Origin: Caldifarciminota bacterium UBA3073
GTDB lineage: Bacteria > Hydrothermota > UBA3073
Assembly: GCA_002366725.1 (NCBI GenBank)
Contig: DFBT01000102.1
Coordinates: forward strand, 21,278-35,565
Direction of reading: 5' to 3'
DNA: 14,288 bases
The notes below the pieces were generated by a model. It did not search any database and had not been told where the DNA came from. It was given only the letters and a program-made list of their open reading frames with translations. The position numbers and the translations under genes were made by a program. This document shows positions 7,074-14,288 of this stretch, one piece after another (the stretch's first letter is position 1; every line of letters starts with the position of its first letter).

Positions 7074-7871
7074 ATGAGTTACAAATTTATTGCAAATGTG
7101 ATAATCTCTGGCAAAATAAAGTGTGAAACAGGATTACACATCGGAGGAATGGTAGAGGGGTATGAGATAGGCGGAATGGACAACCCTATTATTAAGGACC
7201 CTGTAACTGGTTATCCTTATATCCCCGGGTCTTCTTTAAGGGGAAAAATGCGAAGTCTTCTTGAGTGGGCAAAGGGGAAGGTTGAAGTCGACAAAGTGCA
7301 TCATTGTCCAGATTCAGATTGCCCTGTCTGTCGCTCTTTTGGTGCACCAGCAGAAGATGAGCGGAAAATAGGTCCCACAAGACTCATCGTAAGAGATGCA
7401 TGTCCTACGGAGGAAACCAGAGAGAGTCTTGATAATCTGCAAAAAGAGAAAGGACTGCCGAAGGCAGAATGGAAAACGGAGAATGTAATCAACCGCATCA
7501 CATCTGCCGCTACACCAAGAGAAATAGAAAGAGTTCCTAAAGATTCTGAATTTGAGTTTGAACTTGTCTATGGAATTTATGATGTTGATGGTGAAAAGAA
7601 TAATAAGGATATAAAGCATCTAAAATATGTATTTGAAGCTCTAAGGTTACTTGAAGATTCAGCACTTGGTGGAAGCGGAAGCAGAGGTTCTGGACAGATA
7701 AAAATATTCCTTCAAGGAGATCCCATTGTGAGAAAAAAAGAAAACTATGAAAACGGACAACTTGAGGAACCAAAGGGTGAGTATAAACCACTTTCTGATT
7801 TCTCTGTGGATAACTTTATTGAGGCAGTGAGAACCACTATAAACAATAAAAAAGGAGCAGACGATAAATGA
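7074..7871 (+). CDS. csm3: Type III-A backbone RAMP protein and target-RNA nuclease Csm3 (Cas7)
   Basis: Csm3 forms the backbone of the Csm complex, binding crRNA and cutting target RNA at 6-nt steps. It has 265 residues. Features: TGLHIGG near the N-terminus (19-25); GGMDNPIIKD (33-42), where D36 aligns with the catalytic aspartate described for Csm3; PGSSLRGKMR (51-60); a zinc-site cluster H77, C78, C83, C86; and a glycine-rich loop GGSGSRGSG (199-207). The catalytic Asp is kept, so RNA cleavage is expected. The start has a very strong purine-rich site (AGGGGGGG) and lies 9 bp after csm2. The stop overlaps the csm4 start by 4 bp. Confidence 0.96.
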   Translation: MSYKFIANVIISGKIKCETGLHIGGMVEGYEIGGMDNPIIKDPVTGYPYIPGSSLRGKMRSLLEWAKGKVEVDKVHHCPDSDCPVCRSFGAPAEDERKIGPTRLIVRDACPTEETRESLDNLQKEKGLPKAEWKTENVINRITSAATPREIERVPKDSEFEFELVYGIYDVDGEKNNKDIKHLKYVFEALRLLEDSALGGSGSRGSGQIKIFLQGDPIVRKKENYENGQLEEPKGEYKPLSDFSVDNFIEAVRTTINNKKGADDK

Positions 7872-8911
7872 CAATATTCTATTTGAAACCGAAGGGTAGC
7901 TTTATAGATATTATTCCTCAGTCTGATACACTCTTTGGAGCAATATGCTGGGGAGTGAAGATACTTTATGATGAGAAGAGATTAAAAACAATGCTTGATA
8001 AATTCTTAAAAGGAAAGCCACCTTTTCTTCTCTCTTCTTCTTTCCCATATATTGAAAATAATGAGAAAAAAATTCACCTTTTGCCAAAACCAATATCTAA
8101 TCCACTTCAAGTTTCTCCAGAGTCTCTAAGAGAAATAGAGAGATTTAAAGAATTTGAAAAAACCGCTTTTCTCTCCCAGTCTCTTTTCTTTGATATTATC
8201 AATGATGAACTGGGAGACTTAGATTTATACAACTCTTTTTCAACACAAGACAAATCGGATTCTGAATTTATCAAAATAGGCTCTGCTTTATTCAAGAGAG
8301 ATGAGTTTTCCCTTTTCCCCTGGAAAGAGTTAGATATTTCCAGAAATGCAATAGATAGACTCAGCAGTGGAACGATTGAAGGAAATCTTTTTTATAACAA
8401 AGAAATCTTTTTTAAGAAATCCTGTGGTATTTATTTTTTCATAAAACTGACCGAATTTGCTGAATCTGATACACTAAAAATATTAAAGACAGTTATGAGT
8501 TTCTATTCTGACAGAGGAATTGGAGGTGATGTAACAAGTGGCAAAGGACAATTTGACCTTGAAATAAAAGAAGATGAAACACTTTTTGAAGAACCGGAGA
8601 ATGCAAGTGATTTTTTGACGCTATCTTCTTACTATCCGAAAGAAAAAGAATGGAGACATTTCAGAAAGAATCAAACTCACTCATGGTTTCAAGTTATGAG
8701 GAAAAAAGGCAAAATAGAAGCTTCCTATTTCCCTTATACCAATATATGGAAAAATTCACTTCTTTTGATTAAAGAAGGCTCGTCTTTCCCTATAATGGGA
8801 GATAATAAATATTACGGTGAGAATCCGATAGTTATAGTTAAAGAAGAATTTGATGTCCAGCAATACGGATTTGCTTACATTGTAAAAAGGATAGTGGGAG
8901 ATGGTGATTAA
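7868..8911 (+). CDS. csm4: Type III-A RAMP protein Csm4 (Cas5)
   Basis: Csm4 caps the 5' tag end of the crRNA and binds Cas10. It has 347 residues. Evidence is the N-terminal pattern FYLKPKGSF...DTLFGAICWG (4-29), the middle FSLFPWKELDISRNAIDR segment (147-164) and the glycine-rich RAMP loop GIGGDVTSGKGQF (217-229). The start overlaps the csm3 stop (ATGA) and the end overlaps csm5 by 11 bp, showing tight coupling. Nothing appears truncated. Confidence 0.93.
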   Translation: MTIFYLKPKGSFIDIIPQSDTLFGAICWGVKILYDEKRLKTMLDKFLKGKPPFLLSSSFPYIENNEKKIHLLPKPISNPLQVSPESLREIERFKEFEKTAFLSQSLFFDIINDELGDLDLYNSFSTQDKSDSEFIKIGSALFKRDEFSLFPWKELDISRNAIDRLSSGTIEGNLFYNKEIFFKKSCGIYFFIKLTEFAESDTLKILKTVMSFYSDRGIGGDVTSGKGQFDLEIKEDETLFEEPENASDFLTLSSYYPKEKEWRHFRKNQTHSWFQVMRKKGKIEASYFPYTNIWKNSLLLIKEGSSFPIMGDNKYYGENPIVIVKEEFDVQQYGFAYIVKRIVGDGD

Positions 8912-10049
8912 AAAGCATAAATGTAAAGGAGAAATTTTATCTCCACTCCATATAGGAACTGGCAAAGAGATAACACCTTTAGACTATTTTATTAAAGATA
9001 ATAGACTTATAGTCTATAATTTCCAGAAGTTATTGAGAGAGAATACTGATTTTGCAGAGAATTTTCTTGACAGAGCAGAAAAACAAAATCCCAGATTACT
9101 TTTTCTTAATAAAGACATCTTATCAGGTGAACAAAAAAACGATAAGAGCTATTACTTATACACTGAAGAAATTCCTAAATACCTAAAAGGAAATCTTGAA
9201 ACTGAAATGAACAAGGGTAATAAGGCTAATATATGGGAATTTATCAAAGATTCAAAATACAAATCATATATTCCAGGAAGTTCTATAAAAGGAGCAATTA
9301 GAACAGCAATTGCATATTATATCTTTAAAAATGACGAAGACTTGAAAACCAAACTTACTAAAAGGTTATGGAACGAACCCACGAATATCATAAATGCCTT
9401 AATTTTCCAGCCAAAGAATTTAGATGCCAAAGAAGATATATTAAGAGTCTTAAGCGTTTCAGACGCCAATATGAACGAAGATAATGTTCTCTCAATTGAA
9501 TGCGCAAAAAGACTCTCAAGTAAGAGAATACTTGGATTTCCAAATTATTATGAATGTGTAAAGCCAAGAAGCATCTTTTCCTTCTCCCTTAGTTTCTTCT
9601 ATGAGTTAATAAAAACTAAACCTGAATGGCAAAAGATTCTCATGAAATATAAGATTGACGAGCAAAGTATTATTAAATATTGTCGTAAATTTTCAAAGGA
9701 TTTTATTGACCAAGAAATAACTTACTTTGAAAGGCACATAGAGAGAAGATTTGTACCAAAAGTAAAAACATTTTATCAAAACCTCAAGAAAGAACCCCTC
9801 AATGCAGATGAGTGTTTAGTCAGAGTTGGACAAGGAGGTGGATTTTATGCAAAAACTCTTGCAATGCTCCTTGAAAACACAGAAGAATTCCGGTATAGAG
9901 AATTTATAGAGAAATTTGGGAGAAAAATTCGTGGTAAAGTAACACAAGGGCGAGAGTTAAAAAAGACTTCACGAACTATTCTCTCAAGCAACTGGAATTA
10001 TCCTGTGCTTGGCTGGGTGAAGATTAAGGTGGAGGAAAGTAATGGATAA
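8901..10049 (+). CDS. csm5: Type III-A RAMP protein Csm5
   Basis: Csm5 sits at the 3' end of the crRNA in the Csm complex and takes part in crRNA maturation, in some species by recruiting host nucleases. It has 382 residues. Motifs: LSPLHIGTGKEITPLDYF (13-30), IPGSSIKGAIRTAI (124-137) and a glycine-rich loop VGQGGGF (309-315), all typical of the Csm5 branch of Cas7-like RAMPs. The ATG at 8901 has GTGGGAG directly upstream and overlaps the csm4 end by 11 bp. The end overlaps the following nucleotidyltransferase gene by 8 bp. Confidence 0.94.
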   Translation: MVIKKHKCKGEILSPLHIGTGKEITPLDYFIKDNRLIVYNFQKLLRENTDFAENFLDRAEKQNPRLLFLNKDILSGEQKNDKSYYLYTEEIPKYLKGNLETEMNKGNKANIWEFIKDSKYKSYIPGSSIKGAIRTAIAYYIFKNDEDLKTKLTKRLWNEPTNIINALIFQPKNLDAKEDILRVLSVSDANMNEDNVLSIECAKRLSSKRILGFPNYYECVKPRSIFSFSLSFFYELIKTKPEWQKILMKYKIDEQSIIKYCRKFSKDFIDQEITYFERHIERRFVPKVKTFYQNLKKEPLNADECLVRVGQGGGFYAKTLAMLLENTEEFRYREFIEKFGRKIRGKVTQGRELKKTSRTILSSNWNYPVLGWVKIKVEESNG

Positions 10050-10365
10050 AGCAAAAATAGAGACTATCTTAAAAGAGTTAAAAGAGAGACTTACAGAAAT
10101 ATATGGTGAGGACCTTATTGAAATAGTATTATATGGTTCTTATGCAAGAGGGGAAGCAAGTGAAGATTCTGATATTGATATATTTGTTCTGCTAAAAAAA
10201 GTAAAAAATCCATTCAAAGAAAGACAAAAATTCGCCCAGATTGTATGGGAACTCTCTCTGAAAAACGATATTGTCATCTCTGCCTTGCCTGTTGAGTATG
10301 AACAATTCCAGAATAAATCACTCCCTATATTTTGCCAAGCAAGGGAAGAAGGAGTAATGATATAA
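10042..10365 (+). CDS. Minimal nucleotidyltransferase (MNT, MntA-like) in the csm operon
   Basis: This 107-residue protein has the nucleotidyltransferase (pol-beta superfamily) signature: GSYARG (32-37), SDIDI (43-47) giving catalytic D44 and D46, and a third acidic residue D76 in NDIVIS. All three are kept, so NMP transfer from NTP is plausible. MNT proteins of this size usually pair with a separate HEPN protein; MntA AMPylates the HepT toxin in the known module. Here no stand-alone HEPN gene follows, but the next gene carries a HEPN domain. The ATG overlaps the csm5 stop by 8 bp, so it is translationally coupled to the effector genes and likely made together with them. It is not a core Csm protein. 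Its role, perhaps modifying the CARF-HEPN RNase or an RNA, is inference. Confidence 0.9.
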   Translation: MDKAKIETILKELKERLTEIYGEDLIEIVLYGSYARGEASEDSDIDIFVLLKKVKNPFKERQKFAQIVWELSLKNDIVISALPVEYEQFQNKSLPIFCQAREEGVMI

Positions 10366-10384
10366 AAAAGAGATAGGAGAGCTT

Positions 10385-11635
10385 ATGGCTAAAACAATGC
10401 TCATAGCTGTAGGCACAGGCCCTACAGTTGCACATGGAATATGCTTTTCAATAAGACAACAAAATCCAGAGAATATAGTATTTTTAGTGACTCAGGAGAG
10501 TAAAGAAAAGACAATGCCTATTATTACGCAAAATAAAATACTGGAAGGGAAAAAATATTCAGAAATAGTGCTTTCCGACCCTAATGATGTAGAAAGGGTA
10601 GTAGAAGAATTAGAAGAAGTGGTTAAGTCCCTAAAATACAAACCTGAAGATATAGTAATTGATTATACATCTGGTACCAAGGCAATGTCAGCCGGGGTAA
10701 CAATCGCTGGAATAAAGTCAAAAATAGGAAGCTTAGTATATGTAAGTGGTAAGAGAAACAATAGAGGAGTAGTTATTTCTGGTAATGAGAGGTTAATCTC
10801 ATTAGAACCTAATCGTATAAATGCAGATGAGTTATTTGAAAGAGCAGTAGAATTGTTTAATAACTTTCAATACGATGCCTGTATAAAGATTATTGATGAA
10901 GCAAAGTCCCTTCTTGTCGATAAAGAGTTTCAACGAAAACTGTCAACCCTTATGTCATTGGCTGAGGTATATTCTTGTTGGGATAAGTTTGACTTAAAGA
11001 GAGCATTTGAAAAACTGGATAGTCTTACAGGTAATGAGTTTTTGCCTGTTTGGGGAGTGAAATCACAGATTGAGGAAAACAAATCTACCTTGTATCTGGA
11101 GAAATCTAATGATTACTGCAAAGAGAGATTGGCCGATTTAATTGAGAATGCAAAACGACGAGGGCTTGAAAAGAAATTCGACGATGCTGTGGCACGCCTT
11201 TACCGTACCATTGAGTATATTGCTCAATATAAAGTTAACAAAAGAGGACTTTACAAAAGTAATGAGAAAGGTGTACCTCAACCTGATAACCTTGACATTG
11301 ATAGACTCCCACCAGCATTGAAGTCAAAATATGAACAATGCCGAGACAGTAAAAATAATAAGGTTAAACTAAGTCTTTATAGTACTTATGAATTACTCAG
11401 AGGCTTAAACGAACCTATTGGTACTGGTTTTGTAGAAGAAATGAACAGAAAAGGTAGCAAACTTAAGAAATTACTTGAAATACGAAATAATTCCATCCTT
11501 GCACATGGATTTAAATCGGTTAATGAGTCTGAATTTGATGAAATGTTGAATATTACACAGAAATTGGGGAAATCCGTGATTCAAGATTTGGATTATTTCA
11601 TTGAAAAAGTAAATTTCCCTACCATCAAATTATAG
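10385..11635 (+). CDS. CARF-HEPN ribonuclease of the TIGR02710 / Csm6-like type
   Basis: This is a likely cyclic-oligoadenylate-activated RNase acting beside the Csm complex. It has 416 residues. The N-terminal CARF domain (about 1-140) starts with AVGTGPTVAHGICFSI (8-23), then FLVTQESKEK, then the family motif DYTSGTKAMSAG (93-104) and LVYVSGKRNNRG (117-128), the pattern of the Cas02710/TIGR02710 family. A helical linker covers about 145-260. The C-terminal HEPN domain includes DDAVARLYRTIEYIAQYK (266-283) and EIRNNSILAHG (365-375), giving R367 and H374 as an RX6H catalytic motif. The residue two after the His is F376, not the Tyr seen in HepT. Shine-Dalgarno AGGAG lies just upstream, 19 bp after the MNT gene. 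Cas10 has an active palm, so the signal-effector pair looks complete. No separate ring nuclease was found. Confidence 0.9.
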   Translation: MAKTMLIAVGTGPTVAHGICFSIRQQNPENIVFLVTQESKEKTMPIITQNKILEGKKYSEIVLSDPNDVERVVEELEEVVKSLKYKPEDIVIDYTSGTKAMSAGVTIAGIKSKIGSLVYVSGKRNNRGVVISGNERLISLEPNRINADELFERAVELFNNFQYDACIKIIDEAKSLLVDKEFQRKLSTLMSLAEVYSCWDKFDLKRAFEKLDSLTGNEFLPVWGVKSQIEENKSTLYLEKSNDYCKERLADLIENAKRRGLEKKFDDAVARLYRTIEYIAQYKVNKRGLYKSNEKGVPQPDNLDIDRLPPALKSKYEQCRDSKNNKVKLSLYSTYELLRGLNEPIGTGFVEEMNRKGSKLKKLLEIRNNSILAHGFKSVNESEFDEMLNITQKLGKSVIQDLDYFIEKVNFPTIKL

Positions 11636-11686
11636 CGTCATCTGTTCTTTGACATTTTTATATGAAACTCAAATAGGAAAGGTCTT

Positions 11687-12679
11687 ATGGCTACTTTATA
11701 TCTCACAGAACAGGGTTCTACCCTGAGAAAGACTTCGAGAAGGCTCATTGTGGAAAAGGAAAATGAAGTCCTCCTTGAAGTGCCTGAATTCAAAATTGAA
11801 AGAGTCCTCATTTTTGGAAATGTACAACTCACCACCCAGGCTATCGCCTTCCTCCTCGCAAATGGAATCGAAACAAGTTTTCTCTCTGTCAGAGGTAGGT
11901 TAAAGGGCAAGTTGTCTCCGCTCGAATCGAAAAATGTGTTCTTACGAGTTAAACAGTATGAAAAAGCGAAAGATGAGGAGTTTAGACTTGACCTATCGAG
12001 AACTATTGTCGAAAGAAAAATCAAAAACGGGAAAACACTGCTCCTCAGATATGCAAGAAGTCACCCAGAAGTAGATATTGATAAATCTATTAGAGAGATT
12101 AATAGATGTCTTAGGGCTCTTCCTCGAAAAGAACGAATCTCAACAGTTATGGGAATTGAAGGGCAGGCGGGGGCTGCATACTTCAAGGCTTTTGGAAAGA
12201 TGTTTAGAAAAGAGCTCCGGTTTGAACGGCGAACAAGGCGACCTCCCCGAGACCCTATAAATGCCCTCTTGAGTTTAGGTTACACGATGATTACAAACGA
12301 GATTCTCTCTATGGTAAGTGCCATTGGCTTTGACCCTTACATCGGCTTCTTTCACGGAATCAGTTACGGAAGACCATCACTTGCATTGGATATTGTTGAA
12401 GAATTCAGACATCCAATTGTGGACACCCTCACCTTGAATTTAGTAAATAACAGTGTGTTGAAGGAGAAAGATTTTGTAGCAGAAAAAGGTGGGTATTTCC
12501 TCACAGACGAGGCAAGGAAGAAGTATTTTGTGTATTACGAAAAGAAATTGACCGGTGAGTTTACTCTTCACAACACCGATACGAAAGTAACTTTCAGAAG
12601 ATCGTTTGATATTCAGGCACATAAGATGGAAAAAACACTGATGGAAGAAGAAGCCTATAAACCCTTTGCAATGGGGTAG
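11687..12679 (+). CDS. cas1: CRISPR integrase Cas1
   Basis: Cas1 with Cas2 inserts new spacers at the leader end of the array. It has 330 residues. The N-terminal beta domain (1-80) has ERVLIFGNVQLTTQAIAFLLANGI, divided over 38-61. In the C-terminal helical domain the metal-binding residues are intact: E158 in GIEGQAGAAYF, H223 in FFHGISYGRPSLALD, then D235 and E238. RPPRDPINALLSLGYT (185-200) is typical. The start has AGGAAAGG upstream. A 51-bp gap separates it from the CARF-HEPN gene, with a TTGACA at 11649-11654 but no convincing -10 box. No cas4 or reverse transcriptase is fused or adjacent, so ordinary DNA acquisition is the default expectation. Confidence 0.96.
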   Translation: MATLYLTEQGSTLRKTSRRLIVEKENEVLLEVPEFKIERVLIFGNVQLTTQAIAFLLANGIETSFLSVRGRLKGKLSPLESKNVFLRVKQYEKAKDEEFRLDLSRTIVERKIKNGKTLLLRYARSHPEVDIDKSIREINRCLRALPRKERISTVMGIEGQAGAAYFKAFGKMFRKELRFERRTRRPPRDPINALLSLGYTMITNEILSMVSAIGFDPYIGFFHGISYGRPSLALDIVEEFRHPIVDTLTLNLVNNSVLKEKDFVAEKGGYFLTDEARKKYFVYYEKKLTGEFTLHNTDTKVTFRRSFDIQAHKMEKTLMEEEAYKPFAMG

Positions 12680-12687
12680 GAATCTAT

Positions 12688-12963
12688 ATGTTTACCATAG
12701 TAAGCTATGATATAACCTCTGACAGGAGGAGGGTTAAGATAGCGAATATCCTGAAAGACTACGGAGAGAGAGTTCAGTACAGTGTTTTTGAATGCATAAT
12801 TGACAATGAGATTTTAGAGAGGATGGTGAAAAGGCTTTTGAAGACAATTGACGGAGGTGAGGACAGTCTTCGCATCTACAAGCTATGCAAGGATTGCAAG
12901 AAAAAAATTGATGTTTATGGTACTGCACATGTGACAGAGGACAAGGAAGTGTACATTGTATAA
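12688..12963 (+). CDS. cas2: CRISPR adaptation protein Cas2
   Basis: Cas2 forms the dimer core of the Cas1-Cas2 integrase. It has 91 residues with a ferredoxin-like fold. The first strand, FTIVSYDIT (2-10), carries the conserved D8; DRRRVKIANILKDYGERVQYSVFEC is spread over 12-36, the usual family signature. The C-terminal IDVYGTAHVTEDKEVYIV fits a swapped beta-strand. It begins 8 bp after the cas1 stop, so the two are co-transcribed. It ends at the start of the CRISPR leader. Confidence 0.95.
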   Translation: MFTIVSYDITSDRRRVKIANILKDYGERVQYSVFECIIDNEILERMVKRLLKTIDGGEDSLRIYKLCKDCKKKIDVYGTAHVTEDKEVYIV

Positions 12964-13150
12964 TCTTGGGCGAAAAGGCAAACTTAGATATGAAGGTTTT
13001 CGCTATCTCGCAACTGTTTCTTTTGTCGTAGTTTACACGAAATAAATAGGGTTGGAGGGGGTAAATAATGTACTCACAAAACATATTTTTAGTAACTTTT
13101 CACTATTCACCACAAAAGTCCTTAAGAATTAGTCACTTACCCCCTCCGCT
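12964..13150 (+). promoter_or_regulatory. CRISPR leader
   Basis: This A+T-rich non-coding stretch between cas2 and the first repeat should hold the array promoter and the adaptation signals. Visible structure: GCGAAAA (12970-12976) and TTTTCGC (12997-13003) form a 7-bp inverted repeat just after cas2, perhaps a weak terminator. GGAGGGGGTAA (13054-13064) and TTACCCCCTCC (13137-13147) form an 11-bp perfect inverted repeat whose right arm is 3 bp from the first repeat. I found no confident -35/-10 pair. Orientation follows from cas1-cas2 upstream, the ATTGAAAC repeat ends, and the decayed repeat far from this side. Confidence 0.75.
13054..13147. repeat. 11-bp inverted repeat in the leader, right arm next to the first repeat
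   Basis: GGAGGGGGTAA at 13054-13064 and TTACCCCCTCC at 13137-13147 are exact reverse complements separated by 72 bp. The right arm ends three bases before repeat 1. It could be a binding site pair or bring the two ends of the leader together in DNA or RNA. Confidence 0.7.
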
Positions 13151-13495
13151 GTCAGAACACTTGACCCGATTATCAGGGGATTGAAACGAAAAAAAAGAAG
13201 AAACGCTCTATGAAGCCTTCGGGAAAGTCAGAACACTTGACCCGATTATCAGGGGATTGAAACTATGGTTTGGGATCGCCTTTAAGCCAATATGTCAATT
13301 TGTCAGAACACTTGACCCGATTATCAGGGGATTGAAACTGGCAATGCCGGTGCGGTCTTTTAAATGCCAAGTAGGCTGTGTGTCAGAACACTTGACCCGA
13401 TTATCAGGGGATTGAAACCTCCTTTATCCATTCACCTTTGGTGTCATCCCATCGCTTCGTCAGAACACTTGACCCGATTATCAGGGGATTGAAAC

Positions 13496-14288
13496 TCAGG
13501 TGGCTTCAGTCTGCAAGAATGTTCTGTTGGATAGGGGTCAGAACACTTGACCCGATTATCAGGGGATTGAAACTGATTGCGAGAGTCAAATATAATAGTA
13601 ATCTCGACTATTGGTCAGAACACTTGACCCGATTATCAGGGGATTGAAACCTTGAATTAGCTTTGCTTCTGCTTTCTTCTGTAGTCCAGTCAGAACACTT
13701 GACCCGATTATCAGGGGATTGAAACCTTCTTTTCTCCTTCCTCATCGAGGCATAAGTCCTTTTTCGTCAGAACACTTGACCCGATTATCAGGGGATTGAA
13801 ACTTGAAGGGTGGCATTTCATATAGGCTGCCTTACAAGTTGTCAGAACACTTGACCCGATTATCAGGGGATTGAAACTGCAGAAATGATTATATAGCCAT
13901 AGAATTTCATCTTTTGTCAGAACACTTGACCCGATTATCAGGGGATTGAAACTTAAGAGGCGAACCCCATCTTGGGTATATGCAAGTGGGGTCAGAACAC
14001 TTGACCCGATTATCAGGGGATTGAAACATCTTTTACAAACCTTATTACCCAATCTGTATACTTTATCAGTCAGAACACTTGACCCGATTATCAGGGGATT
14101 GAAACTCGGGTGGCTTCAGTCTGCAAGAATGTTCTGTTGGATAGGGGTCAGAACACTTGACCCGATTATCAGGGGATTGAAACTGATTGCGAGAGTCAAA
14201 TATAATAGTAATCTCGACTATTGGTCAGAACACTTGACCCGATTATCAGGGAATTGAAACCTTGAATTAACTTTGCTTCTGCTTCCTT
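13496..14288 (+). repeat. 610-bp duplication inside the CRISPR array (second copy starts about 14106)
   Basis: Spacers 5-7 (13496, 13574, 13651) recur as spacers 13-15 (14106, 14184, 14261), each exactly 610 bp later, which equals eight repeat-spacer units. The copies differ by four transitions: A13498/G14108, G13642/A14252, G13660/A14270 and T13675/C14285. The window ends inside the second copy, so its full extent is unknown. Confidence 0.85.
13567..13596 (+). promoter_or_regulatory. Promoter-like sequence across repeat 6 and spacer 6
   Basis: TTGAAA at the end of repeat 6 (13567-13572) and TATAAT in spacer 6 (13591-13596) are 18 bp apart, a near-consensus promoter in the array direction. 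The same pair occurs in the duplicated unit at 14177-14182 and 14201-14206. It could start transcription inside the array; it could also be chance. Confidence 0.35.

Larger units (their letters stand above)
13151..14288 (+). CRISPR. CRISPR array, 15 repeats in window, continues past the edge
   Basis: The 37-bp repeat begins GTCAGAACAC and ends GGGGATTGAAAC. Repeats start at 13151, 13227, 13302, 13382, 13459, 13537, 13614, 13689, 13766, 13841, 13916, 13991, 14069, 14147 and 14224. Spacers are 39, 38, 43, 40, 41, 40, 38, 40, 38, 38, 38, 41, 41 and 40 bp, then a partial one. The first 14 repeats are identical; the last has G to A at 14252. The ATTGAAAC end gives the usual 8-nt crRNA tag after Cas6 cutting. 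The repeat has only a weak stem (CCC with GGG around GATTATCA). Spacers 13, 14 and 15 repeat spacers 5, 6 and 7 at an offset of 610 bp. Reading frames through the array are by-products of the repeats. Confidence 0.98.

Noticed and set aside
10042..10365. Classical two-gene MNT/HEPN toxin-antitoxin pair
   Set aside because: No small stand-alone HEPN gene lies on either side; the only HEPN domain is within the CARF protein, so the standard module cannot be called.
11649..11677. Possible promoter before cas1 (TTGACA)
   Set aside because: No acceptable -10 box lies 16-18 bp downstream; kept only as a remark in the cas1 entry.
12078..12260. 60-codon frame within cas1 in another frame
   Set aside because: It lies wholly inside the well-supported cas1 gene and has no independent signal.
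13371..13381. AGGCTGTG in spacer 3 resembling the IS end CAGGCTGTGC
   Set aside because: Only eight bases match, which is expected by chance; not evidence that the spacer targets the IS.
13438..13647. Open frame of 69 codons inside the array
   Set aside because: It repeats the translated CRISPR unit (VRTLDPIIRGLK) and is a by-product of repeats and spacers.
13711..14052. Open frame of 113 codons on the minus strand in the array
   Set aside because: It consists of the repeated SFNPLIIGSSVLT unit from the reverse complement of the CRISPR repeat; not a gene.

Overview
All genes that I can support are on the + strand. The window holds a nearly complete type III-A (Csm) CRISPR-Cas locus, joined on its left to the 3' end of an unrelated surface or secreted protein gene. 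The organism is probably a bacterium. A 37-bp repeat ending in ATTGAAAC, consensus TTGACA/TATAAT promoters, clear Shine-Dalgarno sites and a lamin-tail plus FlgD-like C-terminal architecture would fit an uncultured, possibly thermophilic lineage (for example a WOR-3-like or FCB-related phylum). That placement is inference; no rRNA or marker gene is present to settle it.

Layout: (1) 3-1046, C-terminal part of a lamin-tail/FlgD-like exported protein. (2) 1047-1191, a cluster of short degenerate repeats whose two halves are roughly complementary. (3) 1192-2121, cas6. (4) 2164-2388, a 74-residue DUF5678-like protein, preceded by a perfect consensus promoter overlapping the cas6 stop. (5) 2450-4336, an IS1182-like insertion sequence with 15-bp perfect terminal inverted repeats and a 4-bp AGTG duplication. 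It has split a hairpin that had been located between the small gene and cas10. (6) 4390-11635, a tight operon: cas10/csm1, csm2, csm3, csm4, csm5, a minimal nucleotidyltransferase (MNT) and a CARF-HEPN (Csm6-like) RNase. (7) 11687-12963, cas1 and cas2. (8) 12964-13150, leader. (9) 13151 to the window end, a CRISPR array with 15 repeats that continues past the edge.

How the genes should work together (family knowledge): Cas1-Cas2 add spacers at the leader end, and Cas6 cuts the array transcript to leave an 8-nt ATTGAAAC tag. Cas10 with Csm2-5 forms the surveillance complex: Csm3 cuts target RNA, the Cas10 HD domain cuts DNA, and the Cas10 GGDD palm makes cyclic oligoadenylate. The oligoadenylate would switch on the CARF-HEPN RNase. 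All diagnostic catalytic residues I looked for are present, so the system looks functional.

The parts least explained by the standard model are: the MNT-fold gene translationally coupled between csm5 and the CARF-HEPN gene; the IS inserted precisely in a terminator-like hairpin upstream of cas10, with its own ribosome-binding site apparently protected from outside transcription; a 610-bp (8-unit) duplication inside the array with divergence only by transitions; an 11-bp inverted repeat whose right arm nearly abuts the first CRISPR repeat; and a promoter-like sequence formed across a repeat-spacer junction.
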